Assembly: GCA_030446945.1 (NCBI GenBank)
Contig: JAUJMI010000194.1
Span: 1-6,965, forward strand
Direction of reading: 5' to 3'
Length of the DNA: 6,965 nt
DNA from: Longimicrobium sp.
Lineage (GTDB): Bacteria; Gemmatimonadota; Gemmatimonadetes; Longimicrobiales; Longimicrobiaceae
Of this stretch, positions 1 through 6,107 are shown piece by piece. The notes beneath the pieces were generated by a model. That model was not told the DNA's origin. It made no database searches and worked only from the letters and a program-made list of their open reading frames with translations. Numbering within the stretch: position 1 is the first letter of the stretch; every line of letters begins with the position of its first letter. A program made the position numbers and the translations under genes.

Positions 1-716
1 CCCATCTCCACCACGAGCACGCCGTCGCTGAGCGCCGCGATCAGGCGGTTGCGGCGGGGGAAGTTGCCGGCGTTGGGGTCCTCGCCGGGGGCGAGCTCGG
101 TGACGAGGAGACCCCGCTCGCGCATGCGGGTGAAGAGGCGGTGGTTCTCGGGAGGGTAGACGCGGTCGATCCCCTGCCCCAGCACACCGACGGTCGCGCC
201 GCCCGCGTCGAGTGCGGCGGCGTGCGCGGCGGCGTCGATCCCCTTCGCCATCCCGCTGACGATGGCGTAGCCGGCGCGCACCAGCTCCGCCGCCAGCGAC
301 GCGGCGGCCTGGCGCCCGTACGGCGTGGGCGCGCGGGTGCCCACCACGCCGATCCCCGCCGTCCCCAGCAGCTCCAGCCGGCCGCTGGCGAACAGCAAAA
401 AGGGCGGATCCGGGAGGAGGCGGAAGGCGGCCGGGTACTCGGCGTCGTCCGGCGTGATGGCGACGGCGCCGACGCGGTCCATCAGCTGCTGCGCGTAGCG
501 GGCCCGCTCGCGCCCCGCGGGCGACCCCGCGTCCACCACGCGGCGCGCCATCTCCGCGCCGAAGCCGGGGAGCGCCGCGACGGCCGCATGCGACGCGTTC
601 AGCGCCCGCTCCGCCGTGCCGAAGCGGGCCAGCAGGGCGCCGATGCGGCCGGGCCCGATGCGCGGGACCAGGGCCAGCCTGAGGAGCGGCTCCAGCGCGG
701 CGGGGTCGAGGGGCAT
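1..716 (-). CDS. dprA: DNA processing protein DprA (partial, C-terminus outside window)
   Basis: DprA loads RecA onto incoming single-stranded DNA during natural transformation and acts in the cytoplasm. The frame stays open from an ATG at 716-714 to the window edge, giving 238 residues. Residues 1-60 are a helical region with an HhH-like LPGFG (49-53). The Rossmann-like core carries the family signatures in order: VVGTRAPTPYG (124-134), SGMAKGIDAAAH (154-165), TVGVLGQGIDRVYPPEN (175-191), VTELAPGEDPNAGNFPRRNR (205-224) and IAALSDGVLVVE (226-237), where dimer and ssDNA-binding residues normally lie. The missing part would be the end of the Rossmann domain and any C-terminal winged-helix domain. 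The start lies 7 bp after the obg stop with no visible Shine-Dalgarno sequence, so translation is probably coupled to obg. The product identity is secure; the C-terminal architecture cannot be judged. Confidence 0.96.
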   Translation of the reverse strand, partial: MPLDPAALEPLLRLALVPRIGPGRIGALLARFGTAERALNASHAAVAALPGFGAEMARRVVDAGSPAGRERARYAQQLMDRVGAVAITPDDAEYPAAFRLLPDPPFLLFASGRLELLGTAGIGVVGTRAPTPYGRQAAASLAAELVRAGYAIVSGMAKGIDAAAHAAALDAGGATVGVLGQGIDRVYPPENHRLFTRMRERGLLVTELAPGEDPNAGNFPRRNRLIAALSDGVLVVEM

Positions 717-723
717 TCGTGCG

Positions 724-1752
724 TCAGGGGCGCCAGGGCTCGGGCTCTTCGCCCGCGGCGACCTCCTCGGCCACCACGCGGGCGGCGTGCGTCCACAGCC
801 CTTCCAGCAGCGCGTCCAGCCCGCGTCGCGCGACGGACGAGATCACGAACTGCCCCCACGCGTCGGGCGCATCCACCCGCGGCTGCTCCCAATCGGGCGG
901 AAGCAGGTCGGCCTTGCTGAAGACGACGCAGTGCGCCTTGGCGGCAAGCTCGCCGGAATAGCGCGACAGCTCCTCGCGCAGGCGGTCGTACTCCGTCTGC
1001 GGCTCCAGAGCGTCGGCCGGGATCAGGATCGCCAGCGTGCGCGTGCGCTCGATGTGGCGCAGGAACTGGTGCCCCAGCCCCTTCCCCTCGTGCGCCCCCT
1101 CGATGATCCCCGGGATGTCCGCGATCACGAACGAGCGGTGGTCGCTCAGCGTCACCACCCCCAGGTTCGGGGTGAGGGTCGTGAAGGGATAGTCCGCGAT
1201 CTTGGGCGTGGCCGCGGAGACGGCGGAGAGGAAGGTGGACTTCCCCGCGTTCGGCTCGCCCACCAGCCCCACGTCGGCGATCAGCTTGAGCTCCAGCACG
1301 ATGCGCCGCTCGTCGCCCTCGGCGCCAGGATCGGCGCGGCGGGGCGCCTGGTTGGTGGCCGTGGCGAAGGCCGCGTTGCCGCGCCCGCCGCGTCCCCCGC
1401 GCGCCACCACCACCTCATCGCCGGGGCTCAGCAGCTCGCCCAGCAGCTCCTCCGTCTCGTCATCCTTGACCACGGTGCCCAGCGGCACGCGCAGGACGAG
1501 CGGCTCGCCGTCGCGCCCGGTGCGGTCGTAGCCCTGCCCGCGCCCCCCCGGCTGCGCCTTGTAGTGCTGCTGGTAGCGGTAGTCCATCAGCGTGGTGAGC
1601 TGCGGATCGGCCCGCAGGATGATGTCCCCTCCCTTGCCGCCGTTGCCGCCGTTGGGCCCGCCGTGCGGCACCCCCGTCTCACGGCGGAACGACACCTCGC
1701 CGCCGCCGCCGTCGCCGGCTTTTACCTGGATCGTCGCGTGGTCTAGGAACAC
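724..1752 (-). CDS. obg: Obg-family GTPase (ObgE/CgtA)
   Basis: Obg is an essential GTPase that binds the 50S ribosomal subunit late in assembly and links growth to (p)ppGpp and GTP levels. The protein has 342 residues. Residues 1-158 form the glycine-rich Obg fold (AGDGGGG at 12-18, GGPNGGNGGKGG at 31-42, RGGRGGRGN at 118-126). The G domain follows: G1 GEPNAGKS (165-172), switch I FTTLTPN (190-196), G3 DIPG (212-215), G4 SKAD (279-282) and G5 SSVA (305-308). G4 is normally NKxD, so the serine is unusual, although T or S occurs in some GTPases. The chain ends soon after the G domain, so there is no OCT domain, as in several other phyla. The start is GTG at 1752-1750; MFLDHATIQVKAGDG matches the usual Obg N-terminus, so the start is right although no Shine-Dalgarno is seen. 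The upstream gap is all dispersed repeat, and dprA follows 7 bp downstream. Confidence 0.97.
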   Translation of the reverse strand: MFLDHATIQVKAGDGGGGEVSFRRETGVPHGGPNGGNGGKGGDIILRADPQLTTLMDYRYQQHYKAQPGGRGQGYDRTGRDGEPLVLRVPLGTVVKDDETEELLGELLSPGDEVVVARGGRGGRGNAAFATATNQAPRRADPGAEGDERRIVLELKLIADVGLVGEPNAGKSTFLSAVSAATPKIADYPFTTLTPNLGVVTLSDHRSFVIADIPGIIEGAHEGKGLGHQFLRHIERTRTLAILIPADALEPQTEYDRLREELSRYSGELAAKAHCVVFSKADLLPPDWEQPRVDAPDAWGQFVISSVARRGLDALLEGLWTHAARVVAEEVAAGEEPEPWRP

Positions 1753-1755
1753 TTA

Positions 1756-1790
1756 GGGGACGGGGAACAGGGAATAGGGAATAGGGAATA
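1756..1790. repeat. Tandem heptamer repeat (GGGAATA-type) directly upstream of obg
   Basis: Three perfect GGGAATA units (1770-1776, 1777-1783, 1784-1790) are preceded by GGGAACA (1763-1769) and a decayed GGGGACG (1756-1762). On the coding strand this reads as TATTCCC units ending three bases before the obg GTG. Similar TATTCCC/TGTTCCC strings occur as dispersed intergenic repeats in many unrelated bacterial genomes (general knowledge, not searched here). Nothing in it resembles a ribosome binding site. Confidence 0.85.
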
Positions 1791-1806
1791 GCAAGCTGTT
1801 TCGTGG

Positions 1807-1875
1807 TGCTCCCCCTCTCCGGAGGAAGAGGGACGCCCTCTCCTGTTATCGGGAGAGGGGGCCGGGGGGTGAGGG
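1807..1875. repeat. Dispersed palindromic intergenic repeat (CCCTCACCCCC...CTCTCCC type)
   Basis: This block has a perfect 10-bp inverted repeat, CCCCCTCTCC at 1811-1820 against GGAGAGGGGG at 1852-1861. An inner 6-bp inverted repeat (AGAGGG 1827-1832, CCCTCT 1836-1841) has a 3-nt loop, and an alternative 7-bp stem pairs 1837-1843 with 1852-1858. The outer part, read on the minus strand as CCCTCACCCCCCGGCCCCCT, is of a kind seen scattered in many bacterial genomes. Its left edge enters the 3' end of the CMD-family gene and provides that gene's last nine codons and TAA. It could act as a weak transcript-end hairpin, but no T-run follows. Confidence 0.8.
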
Positions 1876-2454
1876 CCGCCGGATCGCGCCCCACAGCGCG
1901 CGGACGTCCTCCGCGCGCTGGTCATCGAGGTAGCCGCACGCCGCCTCGACGGCTTCGTCCACCTCTTCGACGCTGGCGCCGGCATTGAGAGAGCCGCGCA
2001 GGTGCGAGTGGAGCTGGCGCGGCACGTTCCACACCGCCAGCAGCGCGGCGATGCACAGCTCGCGCGTCACCAGGTCCAGCCCCGGGCGGCCGATCACGCG
2101 GCCGTAGCCGCCGGTCGCCATCCAGCCGTCCACGTCCGGGTGCAGCGAGCCGACGTTGGCACGCAGCTTCTGGTAGTTGGAGCCATAAACCGTGGCGCAC
2201 ACCGCCTCGCCGCGCGCCTCCCACTCCCGCGCGTCCTCGCCGAGCGAGGGGGAGGCAAGGCGGCCGCTGACCTCGCGCCAGAGCGCCAGCGCGCTCAGCG
2301 CGTCCGGGAAGCCGACGAAAAGGTGCGACTGGAGGAGGACCTCCTCGACCGCGACGGGCTCGGCAGCGGCGGCGGCCTCCATGGCGGCGTGGATCGCGGC
2401 GGAATCGCGCGTGGCGAGCGATGCGGAGAGGCGCAGCAGGGCGGCGTCAGGCAT
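1846..2454 (-). CDS. Carboxymuconolactone decarboxylase (CMD/AhpD-like) family protein
   Basis: This 202-residue protein has a canonical CMD helical domain at about residues 104-190. It contains GYGRVIGRPGLD (116-127), RELCIAALLAVWNVPRQLHSHL (131-152) with the conserved SHLRGSLNAG (150-159), then SVEEVDEAVEAA (161-172). Residues 15-62 (EEVLLQSHLFVGFPDALSAL) look like a second, decayed CMD-type helix bundle. The CxxC of AhpD peroxidase partners is absent, so an alkylhydroperoxidase role is unlikely; it is closer to the PcaC-like side of the family, but the substrate is unknown. The ATG (2454-2452) overlaps the asparaginase stop by 8 bp in another frame and has no Shine-Dalgarno, so it is probably translated by coupling. 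The final residues (RPSPPGPLSR, from 193) are encoded by an intergenic repeat and are unlikely to belong to the ancestral protein. Confidence 0.85.
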   Translation of the reverse strand: MPDAALLRLSASLATRDSAAIHAAMEAAAAAEPVAVEEVLLQSHLFVGFPDALSALALWREVSGRLASPSLGEDAREWEARGEAVCATVYGSNYQKLRANVGSLHPDVDGWMATGGYGRVIGRPGLDLVTRELCIAALLAVWNVPRQLHSHLRGSLNAGASVEEVDEAVEAACGYLDDQRAEDVRALWGAIRRPSPPGPLSR

Positions 2455-3457
2455 CCGGCGTCGTGAGGTGGATGCGGGGACGGAGCTGACCGACCGTCTC
2501 GCCGCGCGTGTTCACCACCTCGGGGAAGACAAAGGTGTGCAGCCGCCCCAGGTCGTCCTCCGAGATCAGGTCCAGCTCGCGCAGCACGGCGACGATGGCG
2601 GGGCCGGCCGCGCGCTGGGCTCCATCCTCCACCTTGAGCGCGATCCCCAGCTCCGCGCCGGGGACGCCGACGCAGTAGACGCCCTCCGCCCCGATCTTGG
2701 CGAAGGCGCGCCCGCCGGCCACGCGCGTCAGCTCGGTGCAGATGCGCCCCTCGCCGGCCACCATCTCCGGGTGCGCGGTCATCGCTTCCACGATGCGCGA
2801 GGGGCCGGGCTCGCCCGCGCGCGCCGCGGCCGCGAAGCCCGCGTACGCCAGCGCCATGTGCCGCAGCGGGAGGGCAAAGGTCACCACACCGCACCCGTCC
2901 GTGCCCAGCCCCACCGCCTCCTGCGGCACCCGCGCCCAGCGCGCCACCTCGCCCAGCATGCGCCCCTGCACCGGGTGCTCCACCCGCTGGTACCCGTCCG
3001 TCTCCCAGCCGTGGGCGCGGGCTAGCAGGAGCATCCCGGCGTGCTTCCCGGAGCAGTTGTTGTGAAGCCGGCCGGGCGCCAGCCCCGCCTCCTCCAGCTC
3101 CTGCCGCGTGTGGTCGTCGAAGGGGGGATGGGCGCCGCACGCCAGCGCCTCCGGCGTGCACCCGGCCTTGGCCAGGATCGACTCCGCGGCGGCCACGTGG
3201 CGCGCGGTCCCGGCGTGCGAGCCGCAGCAGAGCGCAAGCTCGGCGGAGGTGATGCCGAAGCGCTCGGCCGCGCCGTCGTCCACCAGCGCGAGCGCCTGGA
3301 GCGGCTTGGACGAGGAGCGGATGAAGGTGCACAGCTCCGGGTCGCCCGTGGAGGCCCGCAGCACCCCCCGCGCATCGACCACCGCCACGTGCACGCGGTG
3401 CCAGCTCTCCGGCACGGCGTTCCTCACCACCTCCACCACGCTCTCCGCTTCCGTCAT
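2447..3457 (-). CDS. L-asparaginase, class 3 (Rhizobium etli AnsA / thermolabile asparaginase II family)
   Basis: This enzyme hydrolyses L-asparagine to aspartate and ammonia, presumably in the cytoplasm since no signal peptide is seen. Starting at ATG 3457-3455 the protein has 336 residues beginning MTEAESVVEVVRNAVPES. With this start RSSSKPLQ places Ser48 and Lys51, and GSHAG places Ser80. NNCSGKHAG places Cys135 and Lys138, and GTDGCGV places Cys189. As I recall, these match the Ser48-Lys51 pair, Ser80, and the Cys135/Lys138/Cys189 metal site of the R. etli enzyme (ReAV) number for number. That agreement, plus the family N-terminus, favours this start over an in-frame GTG at 3481. The second catalytic lysine is probably Lys254 (FAKIGAEG). 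It is unrelated to bacterial type I/II asparaginases. It lies downstream of an intrinsic terminator, so it should have its own promoter at about 3458-3550, but no clear -35/-10 can be read. It overlaps the CMD gene by 8 bp. Confidence 0.94.
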   Translation of the reverse strand: MTEAESVVEVVRNAVPESWHRVHVAVVDARGVLRASTGDPELCTFIRSSSKPLQALALVDDGAAERFGITSAELALCCGSHAGTARHVAAAESILAKAGCTPEALACGAHPPFDDHTRQELEEAGLAPGRLHNNCSGKHAGMLLLARAHGWETDGYQRVEHPVQGRMLGEVARWARVPQEAVGLGTDGCGVVTFALPLRHMALAYAGFAAAARAGEPGPSRIVEAMTAHPEMVAGEGRICTELTRVAGGRAFAKIGAEGVYCVGVPGAELGIALKVEDGAQRAAGPAIVAVLRELDLISEDDLGRLHTFVFPEVVNTRGETVGQLRPRIHLTTPDA

Positions 3458-3510
3458 CGCAGTTCGACCCCAGGGACACACCGCCGTGGGGGTTCCCGCA
3501 GCGGACCCGT

Positions 3511-3548
3511 AAAATAAAGGAGGAGAGGCACCTTGGCACCCCTCCTCC
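3511..3548 (-). terminator. Intrinsic (rho-independent) terminator after the S41 peptidase gene
   Basis: On the minus strand, GGAGGAGGGG (3548-3539) pairs with CCTCTCCTCC (3528-3519) through 10 bp including one G-U pair, with a loop of about 10 nt. It is followed immediately by TTTATTTT (3518-3511). The stem begins 38 bp after the S41 stop codon. The T-run is conspicuous in such GC-rich DNA. It should end the tmk-S41 transcript and separates it from the asparaginase gene. Confidence 0.85.
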
Positions 3549-3586
3549 CCTGCCCGCAGCTGGCCGCTTTTACCTGCCGCCGCTCT

Positions 3587-5230
3587 TTATCTCCGGCTCG
3601 CCGTCGCCGGCTGCCGGCTGCGCACCGCTTCGGCCGCGCGGAAGAGCGCCGCCTGCGTGGGCGAGGTCCTCGCCAGCCGCAGCGCCTCCTGCAGCACCCG
3701 GTCAGTGGCGTCGTTGCGCTGGGCCGCCACGGACTCGCCGAAGCGCGCCCGCGCGACGGCGTTCACCAGGCGCAGGTCCACGTAGCGTTGCGCGGCGTCG
3801 TACTGGGCGCGCGTCACCCCGATCCCGGCGCGGGAGATCCGCTCGTACAGCGCATTGCGCATGGCCGGCGTCACCTGGAAGTCGGGGGTGAGCCCCGGCG
3901 CGTTGCGGCCGTACTCCACCGCGTAGCGCAGCAGCTCGCTCTCCCACTTCCCCAGGTCCTTGGCCAGGGCGCGGAAGAAGTCCCTCTCCACCGCGGTGGC
4001 CGAGTCCTGCTTCAGCACCAGGTCAGGCACGATCCCGCCACCGCCGTACACCGTGCGCCCGCCGTCCGTGCGAAAGGGCTGCCGCTTGATCGTGTCCTGC
4101 AGCATCGGCGTCCCCGACCGGCTCACTTCCGCGGTGTCCTCCGCGGCCAGGCCGTCCTCGTCCTCCTCGTGCTCCTTCTGGATGGAGCGCCCCACCGGCG
4201 TGTACCACTTGGCGGTGGTCATCTTGAGGAAGTTGCCCCCCGAGAGGGGGAAGAGCGACTGCACCGAGCCCTTGCCGTACGTGGGGCTCCCCACCACCAG
4301 CGCGCGGTCGTGGTCCTGCAGCGCGCCGGCCACGATCTCCGCCGCGCTGGCCGAGTACTCGTCCACCAGCACGACCACCGGCAGCTCGGGATACGACGCG
4401 TCGTCCCGGGCCCGAAAGGTCTCGCTCTCGCGCGGGTCGCGGGCGCGGGTCTCCACGATGGCCTGGCCGGACTTCAGGAAGAGGTCCGACACCGAGACGC
4501 CCTGGTTGAGCAGGCCGCCCGGGTTGTTGCGCAGGTCGATCACCAGCGACTTCATCCCCTCGCCCTTGAGGCGGGCGATGGCCGCGCGGATCTCTTCGGT
4601 GGAGGTTTCCGCGAAGACGGTGAGGTTGAGGTAGCCCACCCCCGGCGCCGCCATGTACGCGTACGGCACCGACTTCACGCGGATCTCGTCGCGCACGATG
4701 CGAAAGGTGACCGGCTCGTCGACGCCCACGCGCAGCACCTTGATGGTGACCGGCGACCCCTTGGGGCCGCGCAGCACCTTCACCGCCTTCTCGTCGCTCC
4801 ACCCCTTGGCGTCCTGCCCGTCGATCTCGATCATGCGGTCGCCCACGCGCACGCCGGCGCGCTCCGCCGGGGTGCCGGGAAGGACGCCCACCGCGGTGAT
4901 GTAGTTGTCGCGCGGCGCGATCTGGATCCCCACCCCGCCGTACTCGCCGCTCGTGGCCAGGTGAAGCTGCGCGTACTCCTCGGCGGACATGAAGGTGGTG
5001 TGCGGGTCGCCCAGCTCGCGCAGCATCCCCTTGATGGCCTTCTGGTACAGCTCCGAAGCGGGCTGCGGGTCCACGTAGCGCGTCTGGACGTAGCGGACGA
5101 CCTCGTCGAAGAGCTGCGCGCGCTGGAAGACGCTGTCCTCGCGGACCCCCTGCTGCAGGAGCCAGCCGCCGGACACGAGTGCTACGCCGGCCACCAGCGC
5201 GGGGGCGACGACGGTGCGATGGAGCTTCAT
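3587..5230 (-). CDS. S41 family C-terminal processing peptidase (Prc/CtpA-like), periplasmic
   Basis: Ctp peptidases are PDZ-containing Ser/Lys proteases that trim or degrade periplasmic and envelope proteins from the C-terminus. The protein has 547 residues from ATG 5230-5228, chosen because a GGAGG lies 4 nt upstream and the product then starts with a signal peptide or anchor (MKLHRT, hydrophobic 7-25). Order: N-terminal helices (35-90, GDPHTTFM at 74-81), PDZ domain (about 95-170, YGGVGIQI, RVGDRMIEIDG), then the protease core. Core motifs are DLRNNPGGLL (232-241), EYSASAAEI with nucleophile Ser295, and TYGKGSVQ with Lys320 and Gln324; the 25-residue Ser-Lys distance is typical. An acidic insert (352-368) precedes GRTVYGGGGIVPD (391-403), an arrangement I associate with Bacteroidota-type S41 enzymes. 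Residues 410-547 form a mostly helical C-terminal extension. It lies 56 bp after tmk and is closed by an intrinsic terminator. Substrates are unknown. Confidence 0.95.
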   Translation of the reverse strand: MKLHRTVVAPALVAGVALVSGGWLLQQGVREDSVFQRAQLFDEVVRYVQTRYVDPQPASELYQKAIKGMLRELGDPHTTFMSAEEYAQLHLATSGEYGGVGIQIAPRDNYITAVGVLPGTPAERAGVRVGDRMIEIDGQDAKGWSDEKAVKVLRGPKGSPVTIKVLRVGVDEPVTFRIVRDEIRVKSVPYAYMAAPGVGYLNLTVFAETSTEEIRAAIARLKGEGMKSLVIDLRNNPGGLLNQGVSVSDLFLKSGQAIVETRARDPRESETFRARDDASYPELPVVVLVDEYSASAAEIVAGALQDHDRALVVGSPTYGKGSVQSLFPLSGGNFLKMTTAKWYTPVGRSIQKEHEEDEDGLAAEDTAEVSRSGTPMLQDTIKRQPFRTDGGRTVYGGGGIVPDLVLKQDSATAVERDFFRALAKDLGKWESELLRYAVEYGRNAPGLTPDFQVTPAMRNALYERISRAGIGVTRAQYDAAQRYVDLRLVNAVARARFGESVAAQRNDATDRVLQEALRLARTSPTQAALFRAAEAVRSRQPATASRR

Positions 5231-5234
5231 TCCG

Positions 5235-5239
5235 CCTCC
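5235..5239 (-). promoter_or_regulatory. Ribosome binding site of the S41 peptidase gene
   Basis: GGAGG on the minus strand, 4 nt before the ATG at 5230. It is the only strong Shine-Dalgarno seen in this window and fixes the peptidase start. The same reading frame stays open far upstream, so without it the start would be ambiguous. Confidence 0.8.
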
Positions 5240-5258
5240 GAAGGAGCGATGCGGGGAG

Positions 5259-5277
5259 GCCGCGGGGAAACCGCGGC
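5259..5277. other. GC-rich hairpin in the tmk-S41 gap
   Basis: GCCGCGG (5259-5265) and CCGCGGC (5271-5277) form a perfect 7-bp stem with a 5-nt loop, 10 nt after the tmk stop and about 20 nt before the S41 Shine-Dalgarno sequence. No T-run follows on either strand, so it is not a classical terminator. It could be an mRNA processing or stability element between two cotranscribed genes, or chance in GC-rich DNA. Confidence 0.45.
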
Positions 5278-5286
5278 TCGTGCTGC

Positions 5287-5955
5287 TTAGCTTGTAAACC
5301 CGCCCCGCGGAAAGGTTTCCGGAAAGCGGGAGGCGAGCGCTCCGACCACTCTCGTGTGGACCTCGGCTGGGGACGCACCCGCGTCCACCCGCACGACTCC
5401 TGCCACGCGGTCGGCCATCCGGCGGTACGCGGCGGCCACGCGGGCGTGGAACTCGGCCCCCGCGCGCTCCATCCGGTCGGGGTCCATCCCGGCCGCCTTC
5501 TGGCGCCGCGCGCCCTCTTCGGGATCGAGCTCCAGGAGGATGGTGGCATGAGGAGATACGCCGCCGGTGGCGATCCGGTTGCATTCGGCGATCTCGTCCG
5601 CCGGCAGCCCACGCCCGGCGCCCTGGTAGGCGAGGGTGGAGAGCTCGAAGCGGTCCGCGATCACCACCCGCCCGCCGGCCAGCGCGGGGCGCACCACCTG
5701 GTCCACGAATGCGGCGCGGGCGGCCAGCATCAGGAACAGCTCGCTCCGTGCCGGCACGGCCAGCTCCAGGTCCGCGAGGACGGTGGCGCGCACCCGCTCG
5801 CCCAGCGGCGTGGACCCCGGCTCGCGCGCCACCACCGGCTCGCGCCCCCACGACGCGAGCAGCTCCGAGAGCAGCCGCACCTGCGTCGTCTTGCCGGAGC
5901 CTTCCACCCCTTCGAAGGCAAGGAACAGGCCCCGCGGGTCCGTCGCTGGAGTCAT
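5287..5955 (-). CDS. tmk: Thymidylate kinase (dTMP kinase)
   Basis: Tmk phosphorylates dTMP to dTDP with ATP in the cytoplasm, an essential step in dTTP synthesis. The protein has 222 residues starting MTPATDPRGL, slightly longer than usual because of a short C-terminal tail. Motifs: P-loop FEGVEGSGKTTQ (14-25), REPGSTPLGE (44-53; usually REPGGTPxGE), DRFELSTLAYQG (101-112; usually DRY and SSLAYQG), and the LID/helix segment ARRQKAAGMDPDRMERAGAEF (149-169). The P-loop has no Arg while the LID carries R150, R151 and K153, as in E. coli-type (type II) enzymes. ATG 5955-5953 is chosen because the fold begins just after it; upstream sequence in frame is low-complexity repeat DNA. No Shine-Dalgarno is visible, and the leader is filled with palindromes, the nearest ending 20 nt before the start. 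It is probably cotranscribed with the S41 gene. Confidence 0.97.
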   Translation of the reverse strand: MTPATDPRGLFLAFEGVEGSGKTTQVRLLSELLASWGREPVVAREPGSTPLGERVRATVLADLELAVPARSELFLMLAARAAFVDQVVRPALAGGRVVIADRFELSTLAYQGAGRGLPADEIAECNRIATGGVSPHATILLELDPEEGARRQKAAGMDPDRMERAGAEFHARVAAAYRRMADRVAGVVRVDAGASPAEVHTRVVGALASRFPETFPRGGFTS

Positions 5956-5975
5956 GTTTGGTGGGTGGGTCCGTG

Positions 5976-5989
5976 GCGAGTGAACTCGC
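5976..5989. repeat. Palindrome H1 (GCGAGTGAACTCGC)
   Basis: Perfect 6-bp arms around GA; the minus strand reads GCGAGTTCACTCGC with the TTCA centre and a GTTGTTGCC leader. It lies 20 nt upstream of the tmk start codon. Confidence 0.75.
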
Positions 5990-6003
5990 GGCAACAACAG
6001 CAC

Positions 6004-6031
6004 CAGGAGCGAATGAATTCGCCGCCGGAAC
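6004..6031 (-). repeat. 28-nt repeat unit with palindrome H2
   Basis: On the minus strand a GTTCCGGCG leader is followed by the palindrome GCGAATTCATTCGC (6009-6022, perfect 6-bp arms). It matches the unit at 6162-6189 at 23 of 28 positions, by eye. Compared with H1, an A-T arm pair replaces a G-C pair on both sides, so pairing is preserved. Confidence 0.75.
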
Positions 6032-6040
6032 AGATCCGAC

Positions 6041-6068
6041 GTAGGGGCGCGATTCATCGCGCGCGCCC
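6041..6068 (+). repeat. GTAG-headed imperfect palindrome (REP-like, H3)
   Basis: GTAG (6041-6044) is followed by GCGCGATTCATCGCGC (6047-6062), a perfect 7-bp-arm palindrome with a TTCA centre. An alternative 7-bp pairing of 6045-6051 with 6062-6068 also exists. A GTAG head next to an imperfect palindrome is the hallmark of REP sequences handled by RAYT (TnpA-REP) transposases. Confidence 0.6.
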
Positions 6069-6107
6069 TCCGCCCTGCCTCCATCGCAGCCGTGCGCACC
6101 CGATCCC

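Noticed and set aside
616..1746. A 376-codon plus-strand open frame opposite obg and dprA.
   Set aside because: Shadow of two strongly conserved genes; the translation is low-complexity Arg/Ala/Gly with no motif.
3479..3481. GTG at 3481 as the asparaginase start.
   Set aside because: It adds eight residues (MCPWGRTA) that do not fit the family. The ATG at 3457 gives residue numbering that matches the known active site.
3458..3510. A possible promoter for the asparaginase gene in the short AT-richer stretch near 3511-3518.
   Set aside because: That stretch is the T-run of the intrinsic terminator, and no -35 partner at a proper distance can be read.
3533..5290. A 585-codon open frame on the plus strand, antisense to the S41 gene.
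   Set aside because: His/Arg/Val-rich composition typical of an antisense shadow, no recognisable motif, and it mirrors a conserved gene along its whole length.
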